This document shows, piece after piece, positions 53,418 to 62,521 of a stretch of 64,000 bases of DNA (its first letter is position 1; the number at the start of each line of letters is the position of its first letter). The notes under the pieces are model-generated. The model did no database searches, was not told where the DNA came from, and saw only the letters and a program-made list of their open reading frames with translations. The DNA comes from Paenibacillus terricola (lineage in GTDB: Bacteria > Bacillota > Bacilli > Paenibacillales > Paenibacillaceae), in contig NZ_JACXZA010000001.1 of assembly GCF_014779765.1 (NCBI RefSeq), positions 992,001-1,056,000 of the forward strand, read 5' to 3'. The position numbers were made by a program, and so were the translations under genes.

Positions 53418-54905
53418 ATGAAATTGAATGAGATTGCAGGCTGGCTTGCAACTGCTCGTCTCGAAGGCGATGGCAGTGTTGAGATAACAGCAATTGAGAA
53501 CGACTCGCGCACAGCTAGGCCGGGCTCGCTGTTCATTTGCGTTCCCGGTTTCAAGGATGACGGCCATGATTATGCGCCCAAAGCTTATGAGAATGGCGCC
53601 ACAGCGCTCATCGTAGAGCGAAAGCTTGATATTCCGCTGCCGCAGCTGATTGTGAAGAACAGCCGGACGGCAATGGCGATCATTGCAGATCGTTTCTACG
53701 ATCACCCAAGCCGGAAGCTTCGTCTTATTGGTGTGACGGGTACGAACGGAAAGACGACAACGACGTATTTGATCGAGAAGATTATGACGGAAGCAGGCAA
53801 GAACGCAGGAGTCATTGGTACGATCGAGACGCGTTATGCAGGCAACACGGTGCCGATGTCCGGTACGACGCCAGGCGCATTGGAGCTGCAGCAAATGCTA
53901 GCGGATATGGCGAATGCCAATGTAGATGTTTGCGCGATGGAAGTATCCTCGCATGCGCTGGATCAAGGCCGTGTCCTCGGCACCCGATTCCGTACTGCTG
54001 TCTTTACGAACTTAACGCAGGATCACCTCGATTACCATGAGACGATGGAGCAGTATGCAGCTGCGAAGGGACTGCTGTTCGCACGGCTCGGCAATGAGTT
54101 CAGCGATGCGGGAGGAGAACGCAGCTATGCGGTGCTGAATGCCGATGATCCTGCATCTGCAACCTTCGCGAAATTAACGGCAGCTGAGACGTTTACATAT
54201 GGAATCGAATCCGAAGCAGACGTGCACGCGAGCGGTATTCGCATCTCGTCCAGAGGTACGGCGTTCAGGCTGGATACGTTCGCAGGAAGTGCGGATATCG
54301 TCATTCGAATGGTTGGCAAGTTCAATGTCTATAATGCGTTAGCTGCAGCGTCGGCAGCTTTGCTCGAAGGCGTATCTCTCGATACGATCAAACGAAGTCT
54401 CGAAGCGCTGCCTGGCGTCCCAGGGCGGGTAGAATCGGTAGACGCTGGACAACAGTTCGCTGTTATTGTCGACTACGCGCATACGCCTGATGGGCTAGAG
54501 AACGTGCTCCGTACCGTTTCGGAGTTCGCTGAAGGCCGCATCATCTGCGTATTCGGCTGCGGTGGCAATCGCGACCGTACGAAACGGCCGATCATGGGCC
54601 GCATCGCCGCACAATATGCAGACGTATGTGTCATTACAAGCGATAATCCACGCCTTGAAGAACCACAATCGATACTGCTCGATATTGAAGAAGGTCTCAA
54701 GGCGGATAACGTTGCAACTGATCGTTACATGCTCATCGAGGATCGCCGCACGGCGATTGAAAAAGCGGTTGAAATGGCAAGCCCGGGCGATGTAGTATTG
54801 ATTGCGGGGAAAGGTCATGAAACGTATCAATTAATCGGCGGTGAAACGCTCACTTTCGATGATCGGATCGTGGCGGAAGAAGCGATAAGGGGAACGAACA
54901 AGTGA
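53418..54905 (+). CDS. murE: UDP-MurNAc-tripeptide ligase MurE (meso-DAP type)
   Basis: A 495-residue Mur ligase. ATP loop GVTGTNGKTTTTYL near residue 110, substrate segment SSHALDQGRVLGTRF, and the DNPR motif (SDNPRLEEP near residue 410), which is the signature for meso-diaminopimelate rather than lysine. GGAGGGG lies 9 bp before ATG 53418; the in-frame ATG 53397 lies before that site. It adds the third residue of the stem peptide. murF overlaps by 4 bp. Confidence 0.97.
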   Translation: MKLNEIAGWLATARLEGDGSVEITAIENDSRTARPGSLFICVPGFKDDGHDYAPKAYENGATALIVERKLDIPLPQLIVKNSRTAMAIIADRFYDHPSRKLRLIGVTGTNGKTTTTYLIEKIMTEAGKNAGVIGTIETRYAGNTVPMSGTTPGALELQQMLADMANANVDVCAMEVSSHALDQGRVLGTRFRTAVFTNLTQDHLDYHETMEQYAAAKGLLFARLGNEFSDAGGERSYAVLNADDPASATFAKLTAAETFTYGIESEADVHASGIRISSRGTAFRLDTFAGSADIVIRMVGKFNVYNALAAASAALLEGVSLDTIKRSLEALPGVPGRVESVDAGQQFAVIVDYAHTPDGLENVLRTVSEFAEGRIICVFGCGGNRDRTKRPIMGRIAAQYADVCVITSDNPRLEEPQSILLDIEEGLKADNVATDRYMLIEDRRTAIEKAVEMASPGDVVLIAGKGHETYQLIGGETLTFDDRIVAEEAIRGTNK

Positions 54906-56332
54906 TTAAACGAAATTTAGGTCAAGTCGCCGACATGTGCGGTGGAACATTGGCGCACGGAGAACGGGATTCGAACATTGTCATTCATGGCATCACGCGG
55001 GACTCACGTGAGATGCAGCCAGGACAATTGTATGTACCGCTCATCGGGGAACGGTTCGACGGACATGATTATACGGCGCAGACACTCGCCGCGGGAGCGG
55101 CAGCCTCTCTGTGGGAGGAAGGCATTCCAATTCCGGATGAGCTTGCTGATGCTCCAATCATTCTCGTAGCGGACACGCTATCTGCACTGCAACGGTTGGC
55201 CGCTTCTTACCGCGAGCAGTTGAATGTTCGCATCGTCGGCATTACAGGCAGCAATGGCAAAACAACGACGAAGGATTTGACCGCAGCGGTGCTCGGCACC
55301 GCATTTCGCGTGCATAAAACAGAAGGCAACCTGAACAACCATATCGGCGTTCCGTTAACGCTGCTTCAGCTGGATGAGTCGACGGAAACAGCTGTGCTGG
55401 AGATGGGCATGAGCGACTTCGGCGAGATTGAACTGCTGACGAACATCGCTTCGCCGGATGCGGCAATCATTACGAATATTGGCGATGCGCATATGCTGCA
55501 GCTCGGCTCGCGCGCTGGCATTGCGGAAGCGAAGCTGGAGATTGCCTCGGGTCTTCGACCTGGCGGCGCACTAATCTTCAACGGAGATGAACCGCTCATA
55601 CGAGAACGTCTAGCTGAGATCGAACTACCGGAACAAACGGAACTTGTTCCATTCGGCAGCAGCGAAGACTGCTTGTGGTCTGCAGCAAACATTACGTTGA
55701 ATGCGGACTCCGCGACGTTCGATGTTGTATCTCCACAGCTCTCAGACGAGGAGCAGGAGCAGCTGCAGGGCGTGTTTCTACCCGTTCCAGGCGCTCACAA
55801 TGTGAGCAATGCGCTTGCTGCCATTGCCGTATCCCATCGGTTTGGCGTATCCGCTGGGCAGATCCGTGAAGGATTGGCTTCGGTAACGTTAACGGGCATG
55901 CGAATTCAGCCTGTAACGGCGTTCAACGGCGCCAAAGTGCTTAATGATGCATACAATGCGAATCCAACAGCGGTTCGTGCAGCGATTGACCTGGTCGAGG
56001 AACTGGACGGTTACCGCCGCAAATGGGTCGTACTCTCGGATATGCTGGAGCTTGGACCGGAAGAGGAAGAGCTGCACCGCGGAGTGGGCGCTTATGTTAC
56101 ACCGGAAAAGGCGGATGCCCTGCTCACATGCGGAACACTCGCGCAATATATTGCAGATGGAGCTTCGAAGGCATTCGCAGCAGCGGGCCGTGCAGAAGAC
56201 GTACGACATTTCGAGAATAAAGAAGAGCTGACGGCTTGGCTGCGCGAGCAGCTTAGCAGCGATGACCTCGTGCTTGTCAAAGGGTCGCGAGGCATGCGTA
56301 TGGAGCAAGTTGTCCAAGCTTTGGAGAACTGA
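54902..56332 (+). CDS. murF: UDP-MurNAc-tripeptide:D-Ala-D-Ala ligase MurF
   Basis: A 476-residue Mur ligase that adds D-Ala-D-Ala to complete the pentapeptide. ATP loop GITGSNGKTTTKDL near residue 115, EGNLNNHIGVPLTLL, MGMSDFGEI, and NDAYNANPTAV near residue 350 are present. GTGA overlap with murE indicates coupling. Length is typical. Confidence 0.97.
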   Translation: MIKRNLGQVADMCGGTLAHGERDSNIVIHGITRDSREMQPGQLYVPLIGERFDGHDYTAQTLAAGAAASLWEEGIPIPDELADAPIILVADTLSALQRLAASYREQLNVRIVGITGSNGKTTTKDLTAAVLGTAFRVHKTEGNLNNHIGVPLTLLQLDESTETAVLEMGMSDFGEIELLTNIASPDAAIITNIGDAHMLQLGSRAGIAEAKLEIASGLRPGGALIFNGDEPLIRERLAEIELPEQTELVPFGSSEDCLWSAANITLNADSATFDVVSPQLSDEEQEQLQGVFLPVPGAHNVSNALAAIAVSHRFGVSAGQIREGLASVTLTGMRIQPVTAFNGAKVLNDAYNANPTAVRAAIDLVEELDGYRRKWVVLSDMLELGPEEEELHRGVGAYVTPEKADALLTCGTLAQYIADGASKAFAAAGRAEDVRHFENKEELTAWLREQLSSDDLVLVKGSRGMRMEQVVQALEN

Positions 56333-56346
56333 CAGGGGGTGAAACA

Positions 56347-57309
56347 ATGGACATCAAGGTCATTTTGCTTACGATCGGAGCTTCATTTCTTCTAGCGGTA
56401 CTATTGGGACCTTTGTTCATCCCGCTCCTGCGCCGCATGAAGTTCGGGCAGCAGATTCGGACGGACGGCCCGCAAAGCCATTTGAAGAAACAAGGCACGC
56501 CAACAATGGGCGGCATTATCATAATGCTGGCATTGCTGCTTGCCTTTCTGAAATTTGCGGATAAAACGAACGACTTCTGGGTGCTGCTCGTCGCATCGCT
56601 CGGATTTGGGCTTGTCGGCTTCTTAGATGATTATATTAAAATCGTATTCAAACGTTCGCTAGGCCTTACCGCTAAGCAGAAGCTCGCTGGACAGCTGCTG
56701 TTCAGCATTATCGTCTGCATCCTGCTCCATCGGATGGGGCACGATACGTCGATCGGCGTCCCAGGCACGCACTGGTCGTTCGATCTTGGCTGGTTCTACT
56801 ATGTATTTGTTGTTATTATTATGTTTGCTACGAGTAACTCCGTTAACTTTACGGACGGACTTGACGGCCTGCTTGCAGGTACAAGCGCGATTGCGTTCGG
56901 CGCATTCACGATTCTCGCATTGAGCGTCAATGAATATGAATCGGTCGTGTTCTCGGCAGCTATGGTTGGCGCAGTGCTCGGCTTCCTTGTCTTCAATGCG
57001 CACCCTGCCAAAGTATTCATGGGCGACGCTGGATCGCTTGGCATCGGCGGCGGTCTTGCCGCAGTTGCAATGTTGACGAAGATGGAGCTTGTTCTGATTA
57101 TCGTCGGCGGCGTATTCGTATTCGAGATGCTATCGGTTATCATTCAAGTAACATCATTCAAGCTCAGAGGCAAGCGCGTGTTCAAAATGAGTCCGATTCA
57201 CCATCACTTCGAGCTGTCCGGTTGGTCGGAATGGCGTGTTGTGACAACGTTCTGGGTTGTCGGCTTTATACTGGCGGCCATCGGACTTGTTGTAGGCAAA
57301 GCATTTTAG
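56347..57309 (+). CDS. mraY: Phospho-MurNAc-pentapeptide transferase MraY
   Basis: A 320-residue integral membrane enzyme with ten helices, forming lipid I on undecaprenyl phosphate. Conserved loops are visible: KKQGTPTMGGI, GFLDDYIK (metal Asp pair), NSVNFTDGLDGL, and FKMSPIHHHFELSGWSE near the C-terminus. AGGGGGTGAAAC precedes the ATG. A GC-rich hairpin follows about 40 bp later. Confidence 0.97.
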   Translation: MDIKVILLTIGASFLLAVLLGPLFIPLLRRMKFGQQIRTDGPQSHLKKQGTPTMGGIIIMLALLLAFLKFADKTNDFWVLLVASLGFGLVGFLDDYIKIVFKRSLGLTAKQKLAGQLLFSIIVCILLHRMGHDTSIGVPGTHWSFDLGWFYYVFVVIIMFATSNSVNFTDGLDGLLAGTSAIAFGAFTILALSVNEYESVVFSAAMVGAVLGFLVFNAHPAKVFMGDAGSLGIGGGLAAVAMLTKMELVLIIVGGVFVFEMLSVIIQVTSFKLRGKRVFKMSPIHHHFELSGWSEWRVVTTFWVVGFILAAIGLVVGKAF

Positions 57310-57349
57310 CATATAGCTGATTCATTGCTTGTAACGTTTATGATAGCGG

Positions 57350-57390
57350 CGCCGTCCTTTCGCTAGTCGGGAGGACGGCGAAGCCGTTTT
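57350..57390 (+). terminator. Probable terminator or attenuator after mraY
   Basis: CGCCGTCCT (57350-57358) pairs with AGGACGGCG (57372-57380), followed by AAGCCGTTTTC. The T run is short, so termination may be partial. Confidence 0.45.
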
Positions 57391-57396
57391 CAGATT

Positions 57397-57500
57397 AAAT
57401 CCATGGAAGTATCCTTATTTACTACATACTGGCTTGGATTTTTCCGGAATGGAATGAAACATACTGCGCCACTTCATGGACGGCGATAGCCGCTTCAACT
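57397..57500 (+). repeat. dcw intergenic structured repeat, copy C1 (mraY-murD gap)
   Basis: AAATCCA (57397-57403) pairs with TGGATTT (57435-57441), with an inner AGTAT/ATACT stem. It is followed by GGAATGAAAC...CTGCGCC...GACGGCGATAGCCG, shared with C2 and C3. It ends 38 bp before murD. Confidence 0.6.
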
Positions 57501-57537
57501 TGGCTGCAGCATTTGACAATAGAGAGAGGTCACTGTT

Positions 57538-58992
57538 ATGGATCATCCGTCAATGTACCGCAATAAGCACGTCGCCGTTCTTGGTTTAGCGAAGAGCGGC
57601 GTCAGCGTTGCCAAAGTGTTTCATGCGCTTGGCGCGAAAGTTGTCGTGAACGACAAGAAGGAACGCGAATTAAGCCCGGAAGCAGCAGAGCTGGAGGCAT
57701 TGGGCATTCCCGTCATCTGCGGCTATCATCCAGAAGATTTCGTGACGGCAGACACTGTGCTGTTGGTCAAAAATCCAGGTATACCGTATACCGCGAGCCC
57801 TGTTCAACAAGCGGAAGCGCACGGCGTAGAAATCGTAACCGAGGTTGAGGTTGCGTACCTGCTGTCGCCTGCGCCGATGATTGGCATTACAGGCTCTAAC
57901 GGGAAGACGACAACGACAACTTGGCTTGGCGATCTGCTAGAGGCAGCAGGCAGCTATCCGATCGTTGCCGGCAATATCGGAACTCCGCTCTGTGAAGCTG
58001 CTCAGCAGGCCACTCCGGAGAACACGATTGTTGCAGAGCTTAGCAGCTTCCAGCTCAAAGGCACGACTGCATTCCGTCCGCGAGTTGCGCTGCTGCTTAA
58101 TGTCGCAGAGACGCATCTCGACTATCATGGCGGCATGGAAGACTATGTTGCTTCGAAGAGTAAGCTGTTCGCTAATCAGACGGAGGAAGACACGGCTATC
58201 CTGAACTGGGACGATCCGATCTGCCGTGCGATAGCCTCGCAGGTACAAAGCCAAGTGCTTCCGTTCTCGCTAGTCGAACGGCTGGAGCATGGCATGTACA
58301 TTGAACCGCCTTACCAAGCTGAAACGGAATTCACTGGCGGCGATGCGCCCGCGGTTTCAGCTGATGACGTAGCTCGTACGATCATCTATCGCGATCGGAA
58401 TGGTACAGTCACCGAGATTATACCGGTTGCTGAGCTGGGCATTCCCGGCAAGCACAATGCTGCGAATGCAATGGCAGCGATTGCGGCGGCAATTACAGTT
58501 GGTGCGCCTATCGAGTCGCTTCGCGAGCCACTGCGTACGTTCCACGGAGTGGAACATCGCCTCGAGCTTGTATGCGAGCGCAATGGTGTAACCTTCTATA
58601 ATAACTCCAAGGCGACGAACCCCGTCGCAACGATAACGGGATTGAAGTCGTTCCCGCTGGATAAGGTCGTTCTGATAGCCGGCGGACTTGACCGCGGATC
58701 GGACTATATGGAGCTGAAGCCTTGGTTCGGTGGACTCAAGGCGCTTGTCGCGCTTGGCGAGACGAGGGGCAAGCTCGCGCATGTGGCGGAGCTGGCAGGT
58801 TTAGCAGCCGTAGAAACGGTCGAACCTGTTGAGGACGCCGATGCGACATTGCAGGAGGCTGTCCGGCGCGCGGCTGCGCTGGCAGAGTCCGGCGACGTCG
58901 TGCTTTTATCGCCTGCGTGCGCAAGTTGGGACATGTTTAAGTCCTATGAGCAGCGCGGGCGCATTTTTAAACAATCGGCGCATACCTTGTAA
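57538..58992 (+). CDS. murD: UDP-MurNAc-L-alanine:D-glutamate ligase MurD
   Basis: A 484-residue Mur ligase that adds D-glutamate. N-terminal Rossmann-like VLGLAKSGVSVAKVF, ATP loop GITGSNGKTTTTTWL near residue 120, ELSSFQL, and NNSKATNPVAT with the substrate-binding Lys region near residue 355. GAGAGAGG precedes the ATG. Slightly longer than B. subtilis MurD (451) because of an acidic insert near residues 240-270. Confidence 0.96.
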   Translation: MDHPSMYRNKHVAVLGLAKSGVSVAKVFHALGAKVVVNDKKERELSPEAAELEALGIPVICGYHPEDFVTADTVLLVKNPGIPYTASPVQQAEAHGVEIVTEVEVAYLLSPAPMIGITGSNGKTTTTTWLGDLLEAAGSYPIVAGNIGTPLCEAAQQATPENTIVAELSSFQLKGTTAFRPRVALLLNVAETHLDYHGGMEDYVASKSKLFANQTEEDTAILNWDDPICRAIASQVQSQVLPFSLVERLEHGMYIEPPYQAETEFTGGDAPAVSADDVARTIIYRDRNGTVTEIIPVAELGIPGKHNAANAMAAIAAAITVGAPIESLREPLRTFHGVEHRLELVCERNGVTFYNNSKATNPVATITGLKSFPLDKVVLIAGGLDRGSDYMELKPWFGGLKALVALGETRGKLAHVAELAGLAAVETVEPVEDADATLQEAVRRAAALAESGDVVLLSPACASWDMFKSYEQRGRIFKQSAHTL

Positions 58993-59037
58993 TAGGGGGC
59001 ATGTCCCTACTATTGACGTGTTAGAGGTGTCAGCGCA

Positions 59038-60135
59038 ATGGCTAAAGCTCGTTCCGCCCCGGACGTATGGATGATCGGCTCGATTGGACTTATTCTCACG
59101 ATCGGTATTATTATGGTATACAGCGCCAGCGCTGTACTTGCCTTTCACGAGTTCGGCGATAAGTTCTACTACGTGAAGCGTCAGCTGCTCTTCGCCCTGC
59201 TGGGCGTTGGCGCGATGCTGTTCACAATGAATGTCGACTATAGCATATGGAAGCGCTGGGCGGGCATCGGTTTGCTCGTATGTTTCGGGCTTCTAGTCAT
59301 CGTTCTTATACCTGGCGTCGGCGTCGTTCGCGGCGGTGCGCGCAGTTGGCTTGGCATTAGCTCCTTCGGTATTCAGCCCTCCGAGTTTATGAAGCTGGCG
59401 ATGGTTATGTTCCTTGCCCGTTGGCTGTCTGACAATCAACAGCAAGTCACGCATTTTACACGCGGATTGCTGCCGCCGCTCGGGTTTATGGGAACGGCAT
59501 TCGGCCTCATTATGCTGCAGCCTGACCTTGGAACAGGGGCAGTAATGGTCGGAGCTTCATTGTTAATTATTTATACAGCCGGCGCCAGACTTGCTCATCT
59601 AGGCTCGCTTGCCATGGTTGGTGTAGCGGGGCTGGTCGTGCTTATTGCGATTGCACCGTATCGACTGCAGCGCATAACAGCTTTCCTCGATCCTTGGCAG
59701 GATCCGCTTGGCGCAGGCTATCAAGCCATTCAATCGTTGTATGCGGTTGGTCCCGGAGGGCTTATCGGGCTTGGACTAGGGATGAGCCGGCAGAAGTATA
59801 ACTATTTGCCGGAGCCGCAGACGGACTTTATATTTTCTATATTGGCCGAAGAGCTTGGGTTCATAGGCGGCACTTTACTGATCGGACTGTTCCTTGTGCT
59901 CGTATGGCGGGGGATTAAGACCGCAATTGCAGCGCCGGACACGTTCGGCAGCCTGCTGGCTGCAGGCATTATCGGCATTGTAGGCGTACAAGTACTTATT
60001 AATATCGGTGTGGTTATCGGCATGATGCCGGTAACGGGCATTACGCTTCCGCTTGTCAGCTATGGCGGTTCCTCATTGACCTTGCTGCTGACTGCGCTGG
60101 GCATTTTACTTAATATATCCCGTTATTCGAGGTGA
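59038..60135 (+). CDS. spoVE: SEDS family protein SpoVE
   Basis: A 365-residue protein with about ten membrane helices of the FtsW/RodA/SpoVE (SEDS) glycosyltransferase family. Signatures include MVYSASAV, QPSEFMKLAMV, LQPDLGTGAV, the GGLIGLGLGMSRQKY loop and LPLVSYGGSSL. Position between murD and murG, as in B. subtilis, and the presence of spoVD upstream favour SpoVE, the cortex polymerase. It could also serve as the vegetative FtsW; sequence alone does not separate them. Confidence 0.92.
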   Translation: MAKARSAPDVWMIGSIGLILTIGIIMVYSASAVLAFHEFGDKFYYVKRQLLFALLGVGAMLFTMNVDYSIWKRWAGIGLLVCFGLLVIVLIPGVGVVRGGARSWLGISSFGIQPSEFMKLAMVMFLARWLSDNQQQVTHFTRGLLPPLGFMGTAFGLIMLQPDLGTGAVMVGASLLIIYTAGARLAHLGSLAMVGVAGLVVLIAIAPYRLQRITAFLDPWQDPLGAGYQAIQSLYAVGPGGLIGLGLGMSRQKYNYLPEPQTDFIFSILAEELGFIGGTLLIGLFLVLVWRGIKTAIAAPDTFGSLLAAGIIGIVGVQVLINIGVVIGMMPVTGITLPLVSYGGSSLTLLLTALGILLNISRYSR

Positions 60136-60142
60136 CACATTC

Positions 60143-61261
60143 ATGCGAATTGTATTAACCGGAGGAGGGACGGGCGGACATATCTATCCGGCTGTTGCGA
60201 TTGGGCGGCAGGCGCAGGAGGAATCCGGCGCCGAGCTGCTCTATATCGGCACCACGCAGGGGCTGGAGAGCAGAATCGTACCGAAGCTGGGCATTCGATT
60301 CGAGGCAGTCGAAATAACCGGCTTCAAACGCAAACTGTCATTGGACAATGTGAAGACGATCGTTCGTTTCCTTAGAGGAGTCAACAAAGCGAAGCGGCTG
60401 CTTCGTGAATATAAACCGGATGCAGTCGTCGGGACTGGCGGCTATGTGTGCGGGCCTGTCGTTTACGCTGCAGCGAAGCTTGGCATACCGACTGTCATTC
60501 ATGAACAGAACGTAATCCCTGGTTTGACTAACCAATTTCTTGCTCGATATGTAGATACAGTGGCCGTCAGTTTTCCTGAATCGGAGAAACATTTTAAAAA
60601 AGCGAAGCGGACCGTCTATGCCGGCAACCCTTGCGCGACGAACGTTATGCGGGCAGATGCAGCCAAAGGGCGGGCGTCGCTTGGTCTATCCGATGCAAAG
60701 CAAATCGTCCTTGTGTTCGGCGGCAGCCGTGGCGCACGGGCGATCAATGAAGCGATGCTGGCGATGGCGCCTCAGCTGAATCAGCTGCCGGGCGTTCATT
60801 TTGTGTTTGTACCTGGTGAGTCGTATTATGACAATACGATGAAGCGCGTAGAGGAGCTGCCAGCTTATCGAAGCGGTCAGCTGCACGTCGTGCCTTATCT
60901 TCACAATATGCCGGATGTACTGGCCGCCTCTTCTCTCGTCGTATGCCGCGCAGGCGCTTCGACGATTGCCGAGATGACGGCGCTTGGCATTCCATCCATT
61001 CTTATTCCATCGCCTAATGTGACGAACAACCATCAAGAGGCGAATGCACGCAGCCTTGTGGAGGCTGGTGCAGGACGCATGCTGCTGGAGCGGGAGCTCA
61101 GCGGCGATTCGCTGCTCGACACAGTTAAGGAGCTGCTGCATGATGAGCAGTTGCTCGCGAAGACGGGGCAAGCCGCCGCACAGCTCGGCATGCCTTCGGC
61201 AGCCGTTACGATCGTCAATGAGCTGCAGCGGTTGCGCCAATCTCGCAAATACCGCCGTTAG
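60143..61261 (+). CDS. murG: UDP-GlcNAc:lipid I N-acetylglucosaminyltransferase MurG
   Basis: A 372-residue GT-B transferase that forms lipid II at the inner face of the membrane. Glycine-rich LTGGGTGGHIYPAVAIG at the N-terminus, VGTGGYVCGPVV, HEQNVIPGLTN, FGGSRGARAINEA and SLVVCRAGASTIAEMTALG are all present. It starts 7 bp after spoVE. Length is typical. Confidence 0.97.
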   Translation: MRIVLTGGGTGGHIYPAVAIGRQAQEESGAELLYIGTTQGLESRIVPKLGIRFEAVEITGFKRKLSLDNVKTIVRFLRGVNKAKRLLREYKPDAVVGTGGYVCGPVVYAAAKLGIPTVIHEQNVIPGLTNQFLARYVDTVAVSFPESEKHFKKAKRTVYAGNPCATNVMRADAAKGRASLGLSDAKQIVLVFGGSRGARAINEAMLAMAPQLNQLPGVHFVFVPGESYYDNTMKRVEELPAYRSGQLHVVPYLHNMPDVLAASSLVVCRAGASTIAEMTALGIPSILIPSPNVTNNHQEANARSLVEAGAGRMLLERELSGDSLLDTVKELLHDEQLLAKTGQAAAQLGMPSAAVTIVNELQRLRQSRKYRR

Positions 61262-61339
61262 TATTGCATAACCTGACTATTATTAAGGCTATATGCGGAG
61301 CTGTAAGCAAGCAGTTTCGAATAAACGTGGCACCGTCCA

Positions 61340-61434
61340 AAATCCAAGAAAGTATAAGTCTCGCCTTATACTCAGCTTGGATTTCACCAGGATGAAACGA
61401 ACCGCGCCGCTAACAGGTTGGCGAGGGTCGGTTC
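61340..61434 (+). repeat. dcw intergenic structured repeat, copy C2 (murG-murB gap)
   Basis: AAATCCAAG (61340-61348) pairs with CTTGGATTT (61376-61384); AGTATAAG pairs with CTTATACT inside. Then GAACCG (61399-61404) pairs with CGGTTC (61429-61434) around a CGCC/GGCG stem. The rest of the 339-bp gap shows nothing coding. Confidence 0.7.
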
Positions 61435-61600
61435 ACATTGGGCGATTGTCACACTCCATATGCCGGGGGCATAAGATACGTTATAAATCGCGACCGTCAC
61501 CGTGCGGCACGATTGTAACGAATAACTAACGGCCCGGCAGACCGTATTTCCGCGAATGGCGGCTTACGGTTGGAATGACGTAAAGGGGAGGTACGACTCG

Positions 61601-62506
61601 ATGCAATCCATATTGGCGGAGCTGGAACAGAATAACTGGGGTAAGGTTCTGTACCATGAACCGCTCGCTAAACATACAACTTGGAAAATCGGCGGTCCCG
61701 CCGATTGCCTCATTATCCCGCACGGCATCGATCAATTAGTGTCGACCATCCGTTGGCTGAATGAACATAACATTCCTTGGACCGGATTAGGTCGCGGCTC
61801 GAATATGCTCGTAACAGATAAGGGCATTCGTGGCGTTGTGATCAAAACCGGCGGAGGACTGGACTTTGCTCATTTTGACGGTACGACGGTACGGGCAGGT
61901 GCTGGTTATTCGTTCATTAAACTGGCGATCATGGCCGGCAGGGAAGGACTGAGCGGCTTGGAATTCGCGGGGGGGATTCCAGGAACGGTCGGCGGTGCCG
62001 TCTATATGAATGCTGGAGCGCACGGCTCGGATGTGTCACGTATTTTCAAATCGGCAGTCATTGTTCGTGAGAACGGGGAATTGGCAACGTATGGTCTTGA
62101 AGATATGGCGTTCTCGTATCGCCACTCTATCCTTCAAGAGCAGAAGGGAATCGTTGTTGAAGCTACCTTCCAGCTCGCGGAAGGCAAACGTGAGGAGATC
62201 GAGGCTGTTTATGCCGCCAATAAAGGGCGAAGGTTGAGCACGCAGCCGCTGCAGCTTGCAAGCTGTGGCAGCGTATTCCGCAATCCGACAGGCGACTTTG
62301 CAGCTAGACTCATTCAAGAAGCCGGACTCAAAGGGCTTCGCGTTGGCGCCGCCGAGGTATCGACACAACATGCCAATTTCATTATCAACACCGGGCAAGC
62401 GAAAGCCGAAGACGTTCTCACCCTAATCGAACAGATCAAGCATACAGTCAAGGACCGTTACGGAGTTGACCTGGTGCCTGAGGTATTGGTAATGGGTGAG
62501 CGGTAA
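61601..62506 (+). CDS. murB: UDP-N-acetylenolpyruvoylglucosamine reductase MurB
   Basis: A 301-residue FAD-dependent reductase (type II, without the extra loop of E. coli MurB) that converts the enolpyruvyl intermediate to UDP-MurNAc. GLGRGSNMLV, GLEFAGGIPGTVGGAVYMNAG, SYRHSIL and SCGSVFRNP with the proton-donor Ser are visible. ATG 61601 has AAAGGGGAGG 10 bp upstream; the longer frame from ATG 61556 is not needed. Confidence 0.95.
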   Translation: MQSILAELEQNNWGKVLYHEPLAKHTTWKIGGPADCLIIPHGIDQLVSTIRWLNEHNIPWTGLGRGSNMLVTDKGIRGVVIKTGGGLDFAHFDGTTVRAGAGYSFIKLAIMAGREGLSGLEFAGGIPGTVGGAVYMNAGAHGSDVSRIFKSAVIVRENGELATYGLEDMAFSYRHSILQEQKGIVVEATFQLAEGKREEIEAVYAANKGRRLSTQPLQLASCGSVFRNPTGDFAARLIQEAGLKGLRVGAAEVSTQHANFIINTGQAKAEDVLTLIEQIKHTVKDRYGVDLVPEVLVMGER

Positions 62507-62521
62507 TTCGGAGGTGATACA

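Noticed and set aside
57310-57537. Missing dcw gene between mraY and murD
   Set aside because: No frame with a start site exists; the gap holds a hairpin and repeat C1 only.
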